Positions 50,952 through 60,031 of a DNA stretch of 64,000 nucleotides are shown here, piece by piece. Position numbers and translations under genes: made by a program. The notes beneath the pieces are model-generated. The model was not told the origin of the DNA and ran no database searches. It was given only the letters and a program-made list of their open reading frames with translations. Position 1 is the first letter of the stretch. Every line of letters begins with the position of its first letter. The stretch is taken from contig NZ_LN868939.1 in the NCBI RefSeq assembly GCF_001182745.1, forward strand, positions 2,418,001-2,482,000. Direction: 5' to 3'. This DNA comes from Nocardia farcinica (GTDB lineage Bacteria > Actinomycetota > Actinomycetes > Mycobacteriales > Mycobacteriaceae).

Positions 50952-51103
50952 GTTCGCTCGCGCGGAGTACCCTGTCGCCCGTACCGGCGGACGCCGCCAC
51001 GGCGGTGCTGTGGCTTCGACCTCACCTGGTGAGGCGGGCTCCGCCGGTGACTAAGCTCGGAAGCGAACGGCCCGCACGAACGTAGGAAAGTAGGCAGCCG
51101 ACA

Positions 51104-52261
51104 GTGACCAGCACCATCGGATTGGGGATGCCGACCGCTCCGGCGGCCGTTCTCGCCCCCCGCCGCAAGACCCGCCAGCTGATGGTGGGCTCGGTCGGCG
51201 TGGGCAGCGATCACCCGGTCTCCGTGCAGTCCATGACCACCACCAAGACCCACGACGTCAACGCCACGCTGCAGCAGATCGCGCAGCTCACCGCGTCCGG
51301 CTGTGACATCGTGCGGGTGGCGTGCCCGCGTCAGGAAGACGCCGACGCGCTGGCGACGATCGCGAAGAAGAGCCAGATCCCGGTCATCGCCGACATCCAC
51401 TTCCAGCCGCGCTACATCTTCGCCGCGATCGATGCCGGGTGTGCCGCGGTGCGCGTGAATCCCGGCAACATCAAGGAATTCGACGGCCGGGTCAAAGAGG
51501 TCGCCAAGGCGGCGGGCGCCGCGGGCATTCCGATCCGGATCGGCGTGAACGCCGGATCGCTGGACAAGCGGATGCTGGAGAAGTACGGCAAGGCCACCCC
51601 GGAGGCGCTGGTGGAATCGGCGCTGTGGGAGGCGAGCCTGTTCGAGGAGCACGGTTTCGGCGACATCAAGATCTCGGTCAAGCACAACGACCCGGTGATC
51701 ATGGTGGAGGCCTACCGGCAGCTGGCCGCGCAGTGCGATTACCCGCTGCACCTGGGCGTCACCGAGGCGGGTCCGGCGTTCCAGGGCACCATCAAGTCGG
51801 CGGTGGCCTTCGGAGCGCTGCTGAGCGAGGGCATCGGTGACACCATCCGGGTCTCGCTGTCGGCGCCGCCGGTCGAAGAGGTCAAGGTCGGCACGCAGAT
51901 CCTGCAGTCGCTGAATTTGCGCCCGCGCAAGCTCGAGATCGTGTCCTGCCCGTCGTGCGGCCGTGCCCAGGTCGATGTCTACACCCTCGCCAACGAGGTG
52001 ACCGCGGGGCTGGAGGGCATGGAGGTGCCGCTGCGGGTGGCCGTGATGGGGTGCGTGGTGAACGGCCCGGGCGAGGCGCGTGAGGCCGATCTGGGCGTGG
52101 CCTCCGGCAACGGCAAGGGCCAGATCTTCGTCAAGGGCCAGGTGATCAAGACCGTGCCCGAGCACCAGATCGTGGAGACGCTGATCGAAGAGGCGATGCG
52201 GATCGCCGAGGAGATGGGCGAGCAGGCCGGCTCCGGCGAGCCGGTCGTCACCGTGAGCTGA
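51104..52261 (+). CDS. ispG: 4-hydroxy-3-methylbut-2-enyl-diphosphate synthase IspG
   Basis: [4Fe-4S] enzyme of the MEP pathway converting MEcPP to HMBPP, working downstream of Dxr. 385 residues. TIM-barrel part begins with [21 protein letters not shown]; the iron-sulfur Cys residues are in [12 protein letters not shown] and [15 protein letters not shown] start, 152 bases after the protease gene. The order dxr-rip-ispG matches M. tuberculosis. Confidence 0.96.
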   Translation: MTSTIGLGMPTAPAAVLAPRRKTRQLMVGSVGVGSDHPVSVQSMTTTKTHDVNATLQQIAQLTASGCDIVRVACPRQEDADALATIAKKSQIPVIADIHFQPRYIFAAIDAGCAAVRVNPGNIKEFDGRVKEVAKAAGAAGIPIRIGVNAGSLDKRMLEKYGKATPEALVESALWEASLFEEHGFGDIKISVKHNDPVIMVEAYRQLAAQCDYPLHLGVTEAGPAFQGTIKSAVAFGALLSEGIGDTIRVSLSAPPVEEVKVGTQILQSLNLRPRKLEIVSCPSCGRAQVDVYTLANEVTAGLEGMEVPLRVAVMGCVVNGPGEAREADLGVASGNGKGQIFVKGQVIKTVPEHQIVETLIEEAMRIAEEMGEQAGSGEPVVTVS

Positions 52262-52317
52262 CCTGGTCTTTCCCACGAGTTGTACCGCGTCGGTCCGGTT
52301 CGTGGCAGGCTGTCGGT

Positions 52318-53181
52318 GTGCGGAGTCTGCGGGAGCCGACGCGTCGGGCGAAATATGTTGCCGCGCGTCCGCTGACGAACCGGGACCTGGCCCAGGTTCT
52401 GCGGGTGCTCGACACCGACCCGGTGGCCTCGTGCATGGTGGTCGCGCGGCTGCAGGAGTTCGGGTTGGACGCCCGCGGCGCCCAGGGCGAACTGTGGACC
52501 CGGGAGGGCCCGGCGGAGTCGTTGTGCTTCTCCGGGGCGAATCTGGTGCCGTTGCGCGGCGACCACGAGGCACTGCGCGCCTTCGCCGACCGTGCCGCCC
52601 GGTGGCCGCGGATGTGTTCGTCCCTGGTCGGCCGCCAGGAACTGGCCTTGCCGCTGTGGGAGATGCTGAGCGAGCGCTGGGGTCCGCCGCGGGAACTGCG
52701 CGGCACGCAGCCGCTGCTGGCGCTCGCCCATCCGGCGCTCTACGACCCCGACGCCGAGGTGCGCCGGGCCCGCCCCGACGAACTCGACCGCTACCTCGAG
52801 GCCGCGATCGCGATGTTCATCGAGGAAGTGGGTGTCGATCCGCGGGCGGGCGACGGCGGCCGCGCCTATCGCAGGCGGATCCAGAGCCTGATCGAATCCG
52901 GTCGCGCCTGGGCGCGGTTCGAGGACGGGCGGGTGGTGTACAAGGCCGAGATCGGGTCGCTGTCCCGGCGGACCGGCCAGATCCAGGGGGTCTGGGTGCA
53001 TCCGGACCGGCGCGGGCGCGGGCTCGGCACGGCGGGCACGGCGGCGGTCGCGAACGCGGTGGTCGCCTCCGGCCGCACGGCCAGCCTCTACGTCAACGAT
53101 TTCAACACCGTCGCCCGCCGCGCCTACGGCCGGGTCGGGTTCCGGCAGGTGGCGACCTTCGCCACCGTCCTGCTCGACTGA
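52318..53181 (+). CDS. GNAT acetyltransferase with DUF4081 domain
   Basis: 287 residues. The N-terminal half is DUF4081-like (PLTNRDLAQVLRVLDTDPVASCMVVARL) and the C-terminal half is a GNAT fold with the acetyl-CoA site IQGVWVHPDRRGRGLGTAGTAAV. Substrate unknown. GTG 52318 lies 6 bases after CAGGCT with no ribosome binding site. Same position as Rv2867c after ispG in M. tuberculosis. Confidence 0.88.
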   Translation: MRSLREPTRRAKYVAARPLTNRDLAQVLRVLDTDPVASCMVVARLQEFGLDARGAQGELWTREGPAESLCFSGANLVPLRGDHEALRAFADRAARWPRMCSSLVGRQELALPLWEMLSERWGPPRELRGTQPLLALAHPALYDPDAEVRRARPDELDRYLEAAIAMFIEEVGVDPRAGDGGRAYRRRIQSLIESGRAWARFEDGRVVYKAEIGSLSRRTGQIQGVWVHPDRRGRGLGTAGTAAVANAVVASGRTASLYVNDFNTVARRAYGRVGFRQVATFATVLLD

Positions 53182-53254
53182 ACGCGCGCCCCGGGGCGCG
53201 AGATTCGGTGCGCCGCAGGAGTTTGCCGTTCGGTGGCCAGTACCATCGGCAGCG

Positions 53255-55045
53255 ATGTCGACGCGCATACTGATCCCGGTCGTCGTCGCGATGTTGGTCG
53301 CGGCGGCGGTGGTGGGCTGCTCGTCCGGCCCGCAGGGGCCGGTTCCGGTGGCCGAGTCCTTCCTCTCCGCCTTCGCCGCCCGTGAACTCGACGCCGCCGC
53401 GGAGCTCACCAGCCAGCCCGAGAAGGCAAGTGCCGCCTTGGCTTCGGCGTGGGAGAAGTTGCAGGCCGAGGAGCTGACCGCCCGCTCGGGTGCGGCCAGG
53501 GTGACCGGCGACACCGCGACCGTCGACTACAGCTACGAGTGGCGCCTGCCCAAGAACCGGGTCTGGAGCTACACCGGGCAGTTGCAGATGGGCCGCAGCG
53601 AGGGCCGCTGGACGGTGCGCTGGACCTCCTCGAACATCCACCCTCGCCTCGGCGACACCCAGACGTTGGCGCTGCGCACCACGCCCGCGCCGCGCGCCCG
53701 CGTCAACGAGCAGTCCGGCAGTGATGTGCTGGTGCCGGGCGAGGTGACGCGGGTGGCGTTCTCGCCCGCGGACGCGCCGGATCCGGCGAAGGTGGCCGGT
53801 GCGCTGTCGGCGGCGCTGCTGCGCTTCGACAAGAAGCTCACCCCGGAGGCGATCCTGCGCGCGGCCCGCGCCGCCGACGGGCCCTACACCGTCGCGCTGC
53901 TCAGTGAGGTCGAATACAACGAGGTCGGTGCCCTGCTCATCGGGTTGCCGGGGGTGCGGCTCAACCAGGAGTGGGACATGGTGTCCACCGAGCGCGGCTT
54001 CGCGCCCGACCTGCTGACCCAGATCCGCAAGACCGTGATCGCCGAGGTGGACGGCAAGGCGGGCTGGAGCGTGGTGACCCAGAACGCCAACGGCGTCGAC
54101 ACCGATGTGCTCACCGAGGTGCCCGCGCAGCCCGCGCCGTCGTTCGCGCTGAGCATCGACCGGTATGTGCAGAACGCGGCGCAGCGTGCGGTGGACGTGC
54201 CCAAGGAACAAACGATGATGGTCGTGATCCGGCCGTCGACCGGCGCGATCCTGGCGGTGGCCCAGAACGAGGCGGCCGATCGGGACGGGCCGATGGCCAC
54301 CATCGGGCAGTATCCGCCCGGCTCGATCTTCAAGACGGTCACCGCGGCGGCGGCCATGCACGAAGGGCTGGCGACCCCGGACACCATCGTGCCGTGCCCG
54401 AGCCAGATCGTCATCGGCGAGCGGACCATCCCGAACTACAACATGTTCAGTGTCGGCAGCGTGCCGATGGCCACCGCGTACGAGCGCTCCTGCAACACCT
54501 CCTTCGCCAAGCTGGCCAGCGAGCTGCCCGCCGACGCGTTGCACGTGACCGCGGCGGGGCTGGGCGTGGGACCCGACTACACCGTGGTCGGACTGCCGAC
54601 GACCTCGGGTTCGGTGCCGCCCGCCGAGGACATGGTGCAGCGCAGCGAGGACGGCATCGGGCAGGGCAAGGTCGTGGTCAGCCCGTTCGGGATGGCGCTG
54701 ATGGCGGCGACGGTCGCCAACGGCAGCGCCCCGGTGCCGTGGCTGATCGGCGGGCGGGAGACGATCGTGGACGGCGAGCGCCCGGCGATCGACCCGGCGG
54801 TGATCGAGGGCCTGCGGCTGATGATGCGCAAGGTGATCACCGGCGGAACCGCCACCCGCATCGTCGACCAGGGCGAGGTCTACGGCAAGACCGGTGAGGC
54901 GGAGGTGGAGGGCGGTTCGCACTCCTGGTTCGTGGGATACCGCGGCGACATCGCGTTCGCCACGTTGCTGGTCAAGGGTGGCAGCTCCGACAACGCGGTC
55001 GCGGTGACCAGGGACATGTTCGCGGCGTTGCCGCCGGAGTACTGA
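53255..55045 (+). CDS. Penicillin-binding lipoprotein (class B transpeptidase)
   Basis: Peptidoglycan transpeptidase, 596 residues. The signal peptide ends in VVGCSS with a lipid-modified Cys22. An NTF2-like MecA N-terminal domain follows (about 30-150), then a dimerisation region, then the transpeptidase domain: nucleophile in PPGSIFKTV near 355, SCN triad (AYERSCNTSF), and KTGEA near 545. It corresponds to the lipoprotein PBP found next to ispG in M. tuberculosis (Rv2864c). ATG 53255 is 8 bases after TACCAT, so possibly leaderless. Confidence 0.93.
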   Translation: MSTRILIPVVVAMLVAAAVVGCSSGPQGPVPVAESFLSAFAARELDAAAELTSQPEKASAALASAWEKLQAEELTARSGAARVTGDTATVDYSYEWRLPKNRVWSYTGQLQMGRSEGRWTVRWTSSNIHPRLGDTQTLALRTTPAPRARVNEQSGSDVLVPGEVTRVAFSPADAPDPAKVAGALSAALLRFDKKLTPEAILRAARAADGPYTVALLSEVEYNEVGALLIGLPGVRLNQEWDMVSTERGFAPDLLTQIRKTVIAEVDGKAGWSVVTQNANGVDTDVLTEVPAQPAPSFALSIDRYVQNAAQRAVDVPKEQTMMVVIRPSTGAILAVAQNEAADRDGPMATIGQYPPGSIFKTVTAAAAMHEGLATPDTIVPCPSQIVIGERTIPNYNMFSVGSVPMATAYERSCNTSFAKLASELPADALHVTAAGLGVGPDYTVVGLPTTSGSVPPAEDMVQRSEDGIGQGKVVVSPFGMALMAATVANGSAPVPWLIGGRETIVDGERPAIDPAVIEGLRLMMRKVITGGTATRIVDQGEVYGKTGEAEVEGGSHSWFVGYRGDIAFATLLVKGGSSDNAVAVTRDMFAALPPEY

Positions 55046-55049
55046 GCGC

Positions 55050-55265
55050 TCAGCGGGCCGGGGTGAGGCCGACGGCCACCACCGAGCCGAACCGCTGGGT
55101 CGGTCCCGCGGCCTGGGGATCCGGGACGGCCGCGGCGCAGCTGTGCACGGCGGCCGGCGAGCCGGCGGGCGCGGCGGTCGATTCGCTGCCGCCGAGCAGT
55201 TCCACGGCGAGCGTGCCGCCGAGCAACAGACCGGCAGTGGCCAGGACGGTGGTGGACAGCTTCAT
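55050..55265 (-). CDS. Small secreted protein, 71 residues
   Basis: Signal peptide MKLSTTVLATAGLLLGGTLAVELLGG followed by about 45 residues rich in Ala, Pro and Gly with one Cys (VHSCAAAVPDP). I recognise no family. ATG 55265 with GAGGAG 7 bases upstream. Convergent with the PBP gene; 55266-55461 holds its promoter region, in which I see nothing certain. Confidence 0.65.
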   Translation of the reverse strand: MKLSTTVLATAGLLLGGTLAVELLGGSESTAAPAGSPAAVHSCAAAVPDPQAAGPTQRFGSVVAVGLTPAR

Positions 55266-55461
55266 GGTCGGACTCCTCGCTACGCGACTCCCGGCGGTTT
55301 GCTGACGATTTGCTGAAACCGATTGACACGGTAGTGCGCCGCGGCGGACCGGACAAGACCCCGGTGACGCAGCCCGCAACCGCGCGCTCGTGTGCAGTTC
55401 GCAGCACACCGGCGGAACGGATGGTGGCGAGGACGCGGCGGCCGGGGCTCGCGGGCTGGGC

Positions 55462-55959
55462 TCAGTCCCGGTGCAGTGTGGCGGCCAGGTGGTGGGTCAG
55501 CGGCTCGCCGACCGCCGCCATGCGCAGCGAGTACTCGATGGTGTCGCCGGCGACCCGGAACGAACGGCCCAGGGCCGTCACGAGTTTCGCCGTGCTGCTG
55601 CGGCCGATGTGGGTGGAGTCGAAGTCCATCCGCAGCTCACCGTCGGCGATCGTCAGCGACCCCTCGCAGATCTCGGTGATCCCGGTCGGGTGCGCCAGGA
55701 TGAGCTCGACATGGTCGGGGCGCGGGCGGCGCAGGTAGCCGGTCTCGGCGTGCATGGGCCTGCTGCCGTCGGCGGCGCGGGTGCGCTGACGGTAGGTGAG
55801 GAACGGACGGCCGAGATGGCCGAAGCTGATCTCCTCGTGGTAGTCGAACGACTCGATCGTCGGGTACTGCCCGTGACCGGCGCCTCGCCAGGTGCCCAGC
55901 AGCGGCGCGAGCGCGGCGATGTCGGGATGCAGGGCTACGGACGGTTGCGGTTCGGCCAC
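55462..55959 (-). CDS. Nitrobindin-like heme-binding beta-barrel protein
   Basis: 165 residues. The signature LAPLLGTWRGAGHGQYPTI with later conserved blocks HEEISFGHLGRPFLTYRQRT, ETGYLRRPRPDHVEL and the C-terminal HHLAATLHRD is that of nitrobindins (formerly grouped with fatty-acid-binding proteins), which hold heme and react with peroxynitrite or NO. GTG 55959 follows TATCCT by 8 bases (leaderless); TTG 55968 would add three residues. Confidence 0.85.
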   Translation of the reverse strand: MAEPQPSVALHPDIAALAPLLGTWRGAGHGQYPTIESFDYHEEISFGHLGRPFLTYRQRTRAADGSRPMHAETGYLRRPRPDHVELILAHPTGITEICEGSLTIADGELRMDFDSTHIGRSSTAKLVTALGRSFRVAGDTIEYSLRMAAVGEPLTHHLAATLHRD

Positions 55960-56014
55960 GGCGGACAAGGATAGCTGGCGTCACCGGGGACGGCACCACA
56001 GGCCGCCGCGCGGG

Positions 56015-56509
56015 TCACCGTCGGCGGCCGAATCGCCGCAGCCCTCGGCTGCGGCGCCGCGGCAGGGTGGCGTAGACCATCGTCATGTCGGCGAACACCT
56101 CCGCCTCCTGCTCGCGGTCCTGGCCGAACTCCGCGCGGCCGAGCACGTGCTGGCCGGGCACCGCGGGCACCAGGGCGGCCAGCTCCGGCGGCAGCTCTGC
56201 GGCGGTCGGCGCGTCGTCGGCAGGCCCGTGCCCGAGCAGCATGTGGCCGATTTCGTGCAGGATGATGTGATCGGCGTTGCGGTCGGTGGCTTCGGCGTCG
56301 TAGACGATGATGTCGTCGAATCTGCGCGACACCCACAGCCCCGCGCCGCGGCAGCCGTTTCCGGCGAGCAGCTCGGCGGGCACCGGCCGCAGCGAGATCG
56401 ATCGTCCGCGGTGGGCCGCCACCCTGGCCAGATACTCGTTGACATCCCACGGACCGGGCAGCGGCACCGTCCGGGTCGCGTCGCCGAGACGGGCTTCCAT
56501 GCTGGTCAT
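56015..56509 (-). CDS. ImmA/IrrE-like metallopeptidase
   Basis: 164 residues with the zinc motif HEIGHMLLGH near 85 and a downstream acidic helix REQEAEVFADMTM that supplies the third ligand. The N-terminal part (WDVNEYLARVAAHRGRSISLRPVP) is typical of actinobacterial ImmA-like proteins that usually stand beside an XRE repressor and a membrane protein; here neither is adjacent. ATG 56509 lies 8 bases after TAGAGT on the reverse strand, so it is probably leaderless. Divergent from the ABC permease genes. Confidence 0.8.
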   Translation of the reverse strand: MTSMEARLGDATRTVPLPGPWDVNEYLARVAAHRGRSISLRPVPAELLAGNGCRGAGLWVSRRFDDIIVYDAEATDRNADHIILHEIGHMLLGHGPADDAPTAAELPPELAALVPAVPGQHVLGRAEFGQDREQEAEVFADMTMVYATLPRRRSRGLRRFGRRR

Positions 56510-56674
56510 CGGCGCTCACTCTACCGACGCCCCGGCGACCCGTCACGTCCGTCGTCGGTCACACCGCCGCCGTGATGCGCTCGCCGCGACCGGTTTTCGC
56601 GTGCGCCGACGAGAACGGCACCCGGCCCGACCAGTGCGGATGAACCAGGCGCGAGCGCCGCGCGTGTATTCGGG

Positions 56675-57559
56675 ATGCGCGCCGTGACCGACCGGACCCG
56701 TCTGCCGGGAGACCGCCGCCGCCCGGCGCACCGTGCGACGCAGCCCAACCGAGTGGTCCTGCCGTCGCGGCCGCACCCGTCAGCCGCGGCGCAGTGGTGG
56801 ACGCTCACCGCCCGGCTGCTGCGTCCCTCGCTGCGCAACGGGGAGGTCCTCACCGCGGTGCTCGCCCCGACGGTGTTCACGCTGGGCTTCTACGTGCCGA
56901 TGAACGCGGTGATGGCGGCCTACGGGCACGGGCTGAGCAGCTACGCGCAGTTCCTGCTGCCGATGATCGTGATGCAGGCGGTCGCGTTCTGCGCGGTGTC
57001 GGCGGCGCACCGGGCCGCGGTGGACGCCAGGGCCGGACTCGACGAACGCCTGCGCACGCTGCCGCTGCCCCGGCTGGTGCCGCCGGCGGCCCGGCTCGCC
57101 GCCGCGCTGTACCGCGGCGGCATCGCCGGGGCGGCCGCGTTGGTGTGCGGCGGGGTGATCGGCGCGCGGTTCTTCGGGCCGTGGTGGCAGACCGGGGGCT
57201 TCCTGCTGCTCGCGCTCGCCGTCGGCGCGGTCCTGAGCCTCGGCGCCGACCTGCTGGGCAGCCTCTCTGCCGGCCCCGAGGCGACGACGCAGCTGCTGGC
57301 GCTGCCGCAGCTGATCCTCGGTCTGGTGTCCACCGGATTGGCCCCCGCCGAGCACTTCCCGCCGTGGCTGGCCGGATTCGCGGCACACCAACCGGTGTCG
57401 GCCTTCGTCGACGCGTTGCGCGCGCTGGCGGGCGACGCCACCGGGGCGGCAGGCACGATCGGCTGGTCGACGCTGGGTCCCGCGGTGGCGTGGATCCTCG
57501 GGCTGGCTGCGGTGTTCGGCGCGGGTGCGGTGTTCGTCGCGAGTCGGGGCGGGCGGTGA
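56675..57559 (+). CDS. ABC-2 type permease
   Basis: 294-residue membrane protein of the ABC-2/DrrB-DrrC family: a basic N-terminal tail, then about six helices (FTLGFYVPMNAVMAAYGHGL, LVPPAARLAAALYRGGIAG, LALPQLILGLVSTGLAPAEHFPPWLAGFA). The motif ending in HQPVSAFVDALRALA is typical of drug-exporter permeases. Start ATG 56675 or GTG 56684. A second permease follows 3 bases later; no ATPase gene is seen nearby. Confidence 0.85.
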   Translation: MRAVTDRTRLPGDRRRPAHRATQPNRVVLPSRPHPSAAAQWWTLTARLLRPSLRNGEVLTAVLAPTVFTLGFYVPMNAVMAAYGHGLSSYAQFLLPMIVMQAVAFCAVSAAHRAAVDARAGLDERLRTLPLPRLVPPAARLAAALYRGGIAGAAALVCGGVIGARFFGPWWQTGGFLLLALAVGAVLSLGADLLGSLSAGPEATTQLLALPQLILGLVSTGLAPAEHFPPWLAGFAAHQPVSAFVDALRALAGDATGAAGTIGWSTLGPAVAWILGLAAVFGAGAVFVASRGGR

Positions 57560-57562
57560 GGG

Positions 57563-58387
57563 ATGCGCACCGAACCCCCCGTGGTCACCGGCCCCACCGA
57601 GACCGTGGCGCTGCTCGGGGGCCAAAGCGTGCTGCACGCGCGCAGATTGCTGCTGCGCGTCGCGCGCGACCCGCAGATCGTGGTCGCGACGGTGGTGTTC
57701 CCCGCCGGGCTGCTGATGGTGCTGAACGCGGTGACCGGGCGCCAGGTGTCGGCGTTCGCCGGGGCGAGTGCGCTCTACGGGACGGTGCCGATGGTCGCGC
57801 TGGTCGCGGCGATGTCCGGGTCGGTGGCCGGCGCCGTCGCGCTCGGGCGGGAGCGCGACGCGGGGTTGCCCGCCCGGTTCTGGGTGCTGCCGGTACACCG
57901 CGGCGCCGATCCGCTGGCGCGGCTGCTCGCCGAAGCCGCGCGCATCCTGGTGGCGACCGCGGTGATGGTGATCGTCGGTGTCCTGCTCGGATTCCGGTTC
58001 CAGCAGGGGGTGCTGGCCGGCGTCGTGTTCCTGGCGGTGCCGCTGGTGTTCGGGCTGGGGTTCGCGACGATGGTGTTCGCGGCGGCGATGGTCACCACGC
58101 GCACCGCCTTCGTCGAGGCGGTGTCGCTGCTGTCCTCGCTGCTGATGTTCTTCAGCACCGGTTTCGTGCCGCTCGCGGCGTATCCGGCGTGGGCGCGCCC
58201 GCTCGTCGCCCATCAGCCGCTGACCCAGGCGATCGACGCGATGCGGGGACTGTCGCTCGGCGGCCCCGTGCGCGGCCCGCTGCTGGCGACACTGGCCTGG
58301 TCGGCGGGCGCGTTCGCGGTGTTCGCGGGCCCGGCCCTGCGCGGATATCGCCGTGCCGCCCGGTCCGGCGCCGGTCGCGGCGCGTGA
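57563..58387 (+). CDS. ABC-2 type permease, second copy
   Basis: 274-residue permease with about six helices; landmarks are DPQIVVATVVFPAGLLMVLNAV, VALGRERDAGLPARFWVLPV, FFSTGFVPLAAYPAWARPLV and AHQPLTQAIDAMRGL. It shares the H-Q-P-x-x-x-x-I/V-D-A-M/L-R-x-L block with the previous permease, so the two are paralogues likely forming a heterodimer. They need a separately encoded ATPase. It ends convergent with the XRE regulator gene. Confidence 0.85.
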   Translation: MRTEPPVVTGPTETVALLGGQSVLHARRLLLRVARDPQIVVATVVFPAGLLMVLNAVTGRQVSAFAGASALYGTVPMVALVAAMSGSVAGAVALGRERDAGLPARFWVLPVHRGADPLARLLAEAARILVATAVMVIVGVLLGFRFQQGVLAGVVFLAVPLVFGLGFATMVFAAAMVTTRTAFVEAVSLLSSLLMFFSTGFVPLAAYPAWARPLVAHQPLTQAIDAMRGLSLGGPVRGPLLATLAWSAGAFAVFAGPALRGYRRAARSGAGRGA

Positions 58388-58399
58388 CCCCGGGAGTCC

Positions 58400-59260
58400 T
58401 CAGCGCATGGTCGCGGCGGTCGATTCGATCAGCCCCACCGAATCACGCGGGCTCAACGCCATCGCGCGCAGCTGATCGAAGATCACCCCGAACCGGCGCA
58501 CTTCCGCGTGCCCTTCCACCAGCTCGTCCCCGGCGATCCCTTCGACGTACACCAGCTCCGGGTCGTTGGGGTCGCGGAAATCCAGCAGCGTGAACGAGCC
58601 GGCCATCCCCGGATGCGCCCCGGCGTCGAACGGCAGGATCTGCAGGATCACGTTCTTCAGTTTGCTCATCTCGAGCAACTTCTCCAGCTGGCCGCGCATG
58701 GTGTCGGGTCCGCCGACCACACGCCGGATCGCCGCCTCGTCCAGCACCACCCACAGCTCCAGCGGTTCGGGCTTGGACAACACCACCGCGCGGTTCATCC
58801 TGGCCTGGGTGCGCGACTCCATCACCGCGGCCTCCACCTTCGGCATGGAGGTGTCGATGACGGCCATCGCGTACTGCGGGGTCTGCAACAGGCCGGGGAT
58901 GAACGAGGTCTGGTAGTGCCGGGCCGACAGGGCCTCGGCCTCGAAGTTGATGTATGCCGCGTACACCTCGGTGAGGTTGGCCTCCCACGGCCGGGACATG
59001 CCCGGCTTTTGCGCGTCGACCAGCAGGTCGAGCGCATAGCGGCGGCGTTCGTCGTCGACGGCGTAGAGGTCGAGCAGCGCGGTGAGGGTGCGCCGCTGCG
59101 GCCGGGCCTGCGCCGCCTCGATCCGGTAGAGCGTGGTGACGTTGATGCCGGTGCGGGCGCTGACCTCCTCCTTGCTCAGCCCCGCACTCTCTCGCATCTC
59201 CGACAGCAGCGCCGCGAGGCGGCGCAACCCGGCCGTGAGGACGGTGCGCTTGCCAGCCAT
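58400..59260 (-). CDS. XRE family regulator with DUF5753 domain
   Basis: 286 residues: HTH_31-type helix-turn-helix at about 10-70 (LSEMRESAGLSKEEVSARTG then INVTTLYRIEAAQARPQRRT) and a DUF5753 domain (YINFEAEALSARHYQTSFIP, GLLQTPQYAMAVI, LPFDAGAHPGMAGSFTLLDF). Such regulators are abundant in streptomycetes and nocardiae and usually stand next to a small DUF397 protein acting as partner; none is seen here. ATG 59260 with AAAGGAAA 8 bases upstream. Divergent from the cyclase-like gene across a 228-base region with no other gene. Confidence 0.9.
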   Translation of the reverse strand: MAGKRTVLTAGLRRLAALLSEMRESAGLSKEEVSARTGINVTTLYRIEAAQARPQRRTLTALLDLYAVDDERRRYALDLLVDAQKPGMSRPWEANLTEVYAAYINFEAEALSARHYQTSFIPGLLQTPQYAMAVIDTSMPKVEAAVMESRTQARMNRAVVLSKPEPLELWVVLDEAAIRRVVGGPDTMRGQLEKLLEMSKLKNVILQILPFDAGAHPGMAGSFTLLDFRDPNDPELVYVEGIAGDELVEGHAEVRRFGVIFDQLRAMALSPRDSVGLIESTAATMR

Positions 59261-59488
59261 GAGACGGATTTCCTTTCGCCCGGCGCGATCGGGACGCATC
59301 CGGGTCCGCCGTGCTTCCGGCGCGGCGTCGCCGATGCGCGTTCCGGGCAGATTACCTGTCCGCCATCGACTTCGGGCCGCGGGTGAACGGTTGTCCGATG
59401 CCCTGTCCGGTGCCCGTGGTTTGCCCGTCCCCCGGCCGGGTAGGCCGAGGCTACGCGGGCGGGGGCCGGCACTCGGGAAGGAGCAGCG

Positions 59489-60019
59489 GTGCACTACATC
59501 GACACGGTCAAGGATCAGGTGAGCGGCGTCAAGGATCAGGTGACCGATCTGGTCGGCAAGGTCGCCGGAACGGTGGGCTCGCGCACCAGCGCGCAGACGC
59601 TCACCGTCGCCGCGCCGCGAGAGCGGATCGCCGCGTTCTGGCGCGACCCGGCCTCGCTGTCGCAGGTGCTCGGCGAGTTCGGTGCGGTGAGCTGCCCGGA
59701 ACCGGACCGCTACGACTGGACGCTGCGCCGCGACGGCGAGGCGATCGCGACCTGGCACACCACCCTCAGTACCGACGCCGACGGCTTGCGGTACACCGGC
59801 GCGGCCGCCGACGGCGTCGACGCCCAGCTGCGCATCGAATTCGCCGAAGCCCCCGCCGATCTGGGCACCGAGGTGACGCTGCGGGTCACCGCGCCGGTGC
59901 CCGGCCTGCTCACCGGCGCCGTGGCGTTCAAGGTGCTCTACCGGGCGCGTGCCCTGCTGCAGACCGGTGAACTGCCCACCCTCGCCCACAACCCGAGCGC
60001 GCGTGCGGGCGCGCGCTGA
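59489..60019 (+). CDS. SRPBCC/cyclase-like small protein
   Basis: 176 residues. An N-terminal amphipathic helix with repeated VKDQV (about 7-20) precedes a START/SRPBCC-like fold (LTVAAPRERIAAFWRDPASL, WTLRRDGEAIATWHTTLSTD, TEVTLRVTAPVP). Such proteins bind lipids or polyketides; no activity can be assigned. GTG 59489 with GGAAGGAG 6 bases upstream. The alcohol dehydrogenase gene begins 12 bases after its stop, so they form an operon. Confidence 0.78.
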   Translation: MHYIDTVKDQVSGVKDQVTDLVGKVAGTVGSRTSAQTLTVAAPRERIAAFWRDPASLSQVLGEFGAVSCPEPDRYDWTLRRDGEAIATWHTTLSTDADGLRYTGAAADGVDAQLRIEFAEAPADLGTEVTLRVTAPVPGLLTGAVAFKVLYRARALLQTGELPTLAHNPSARAGAR

Positions 60020-60031
60020 ACAGGAGACGAG

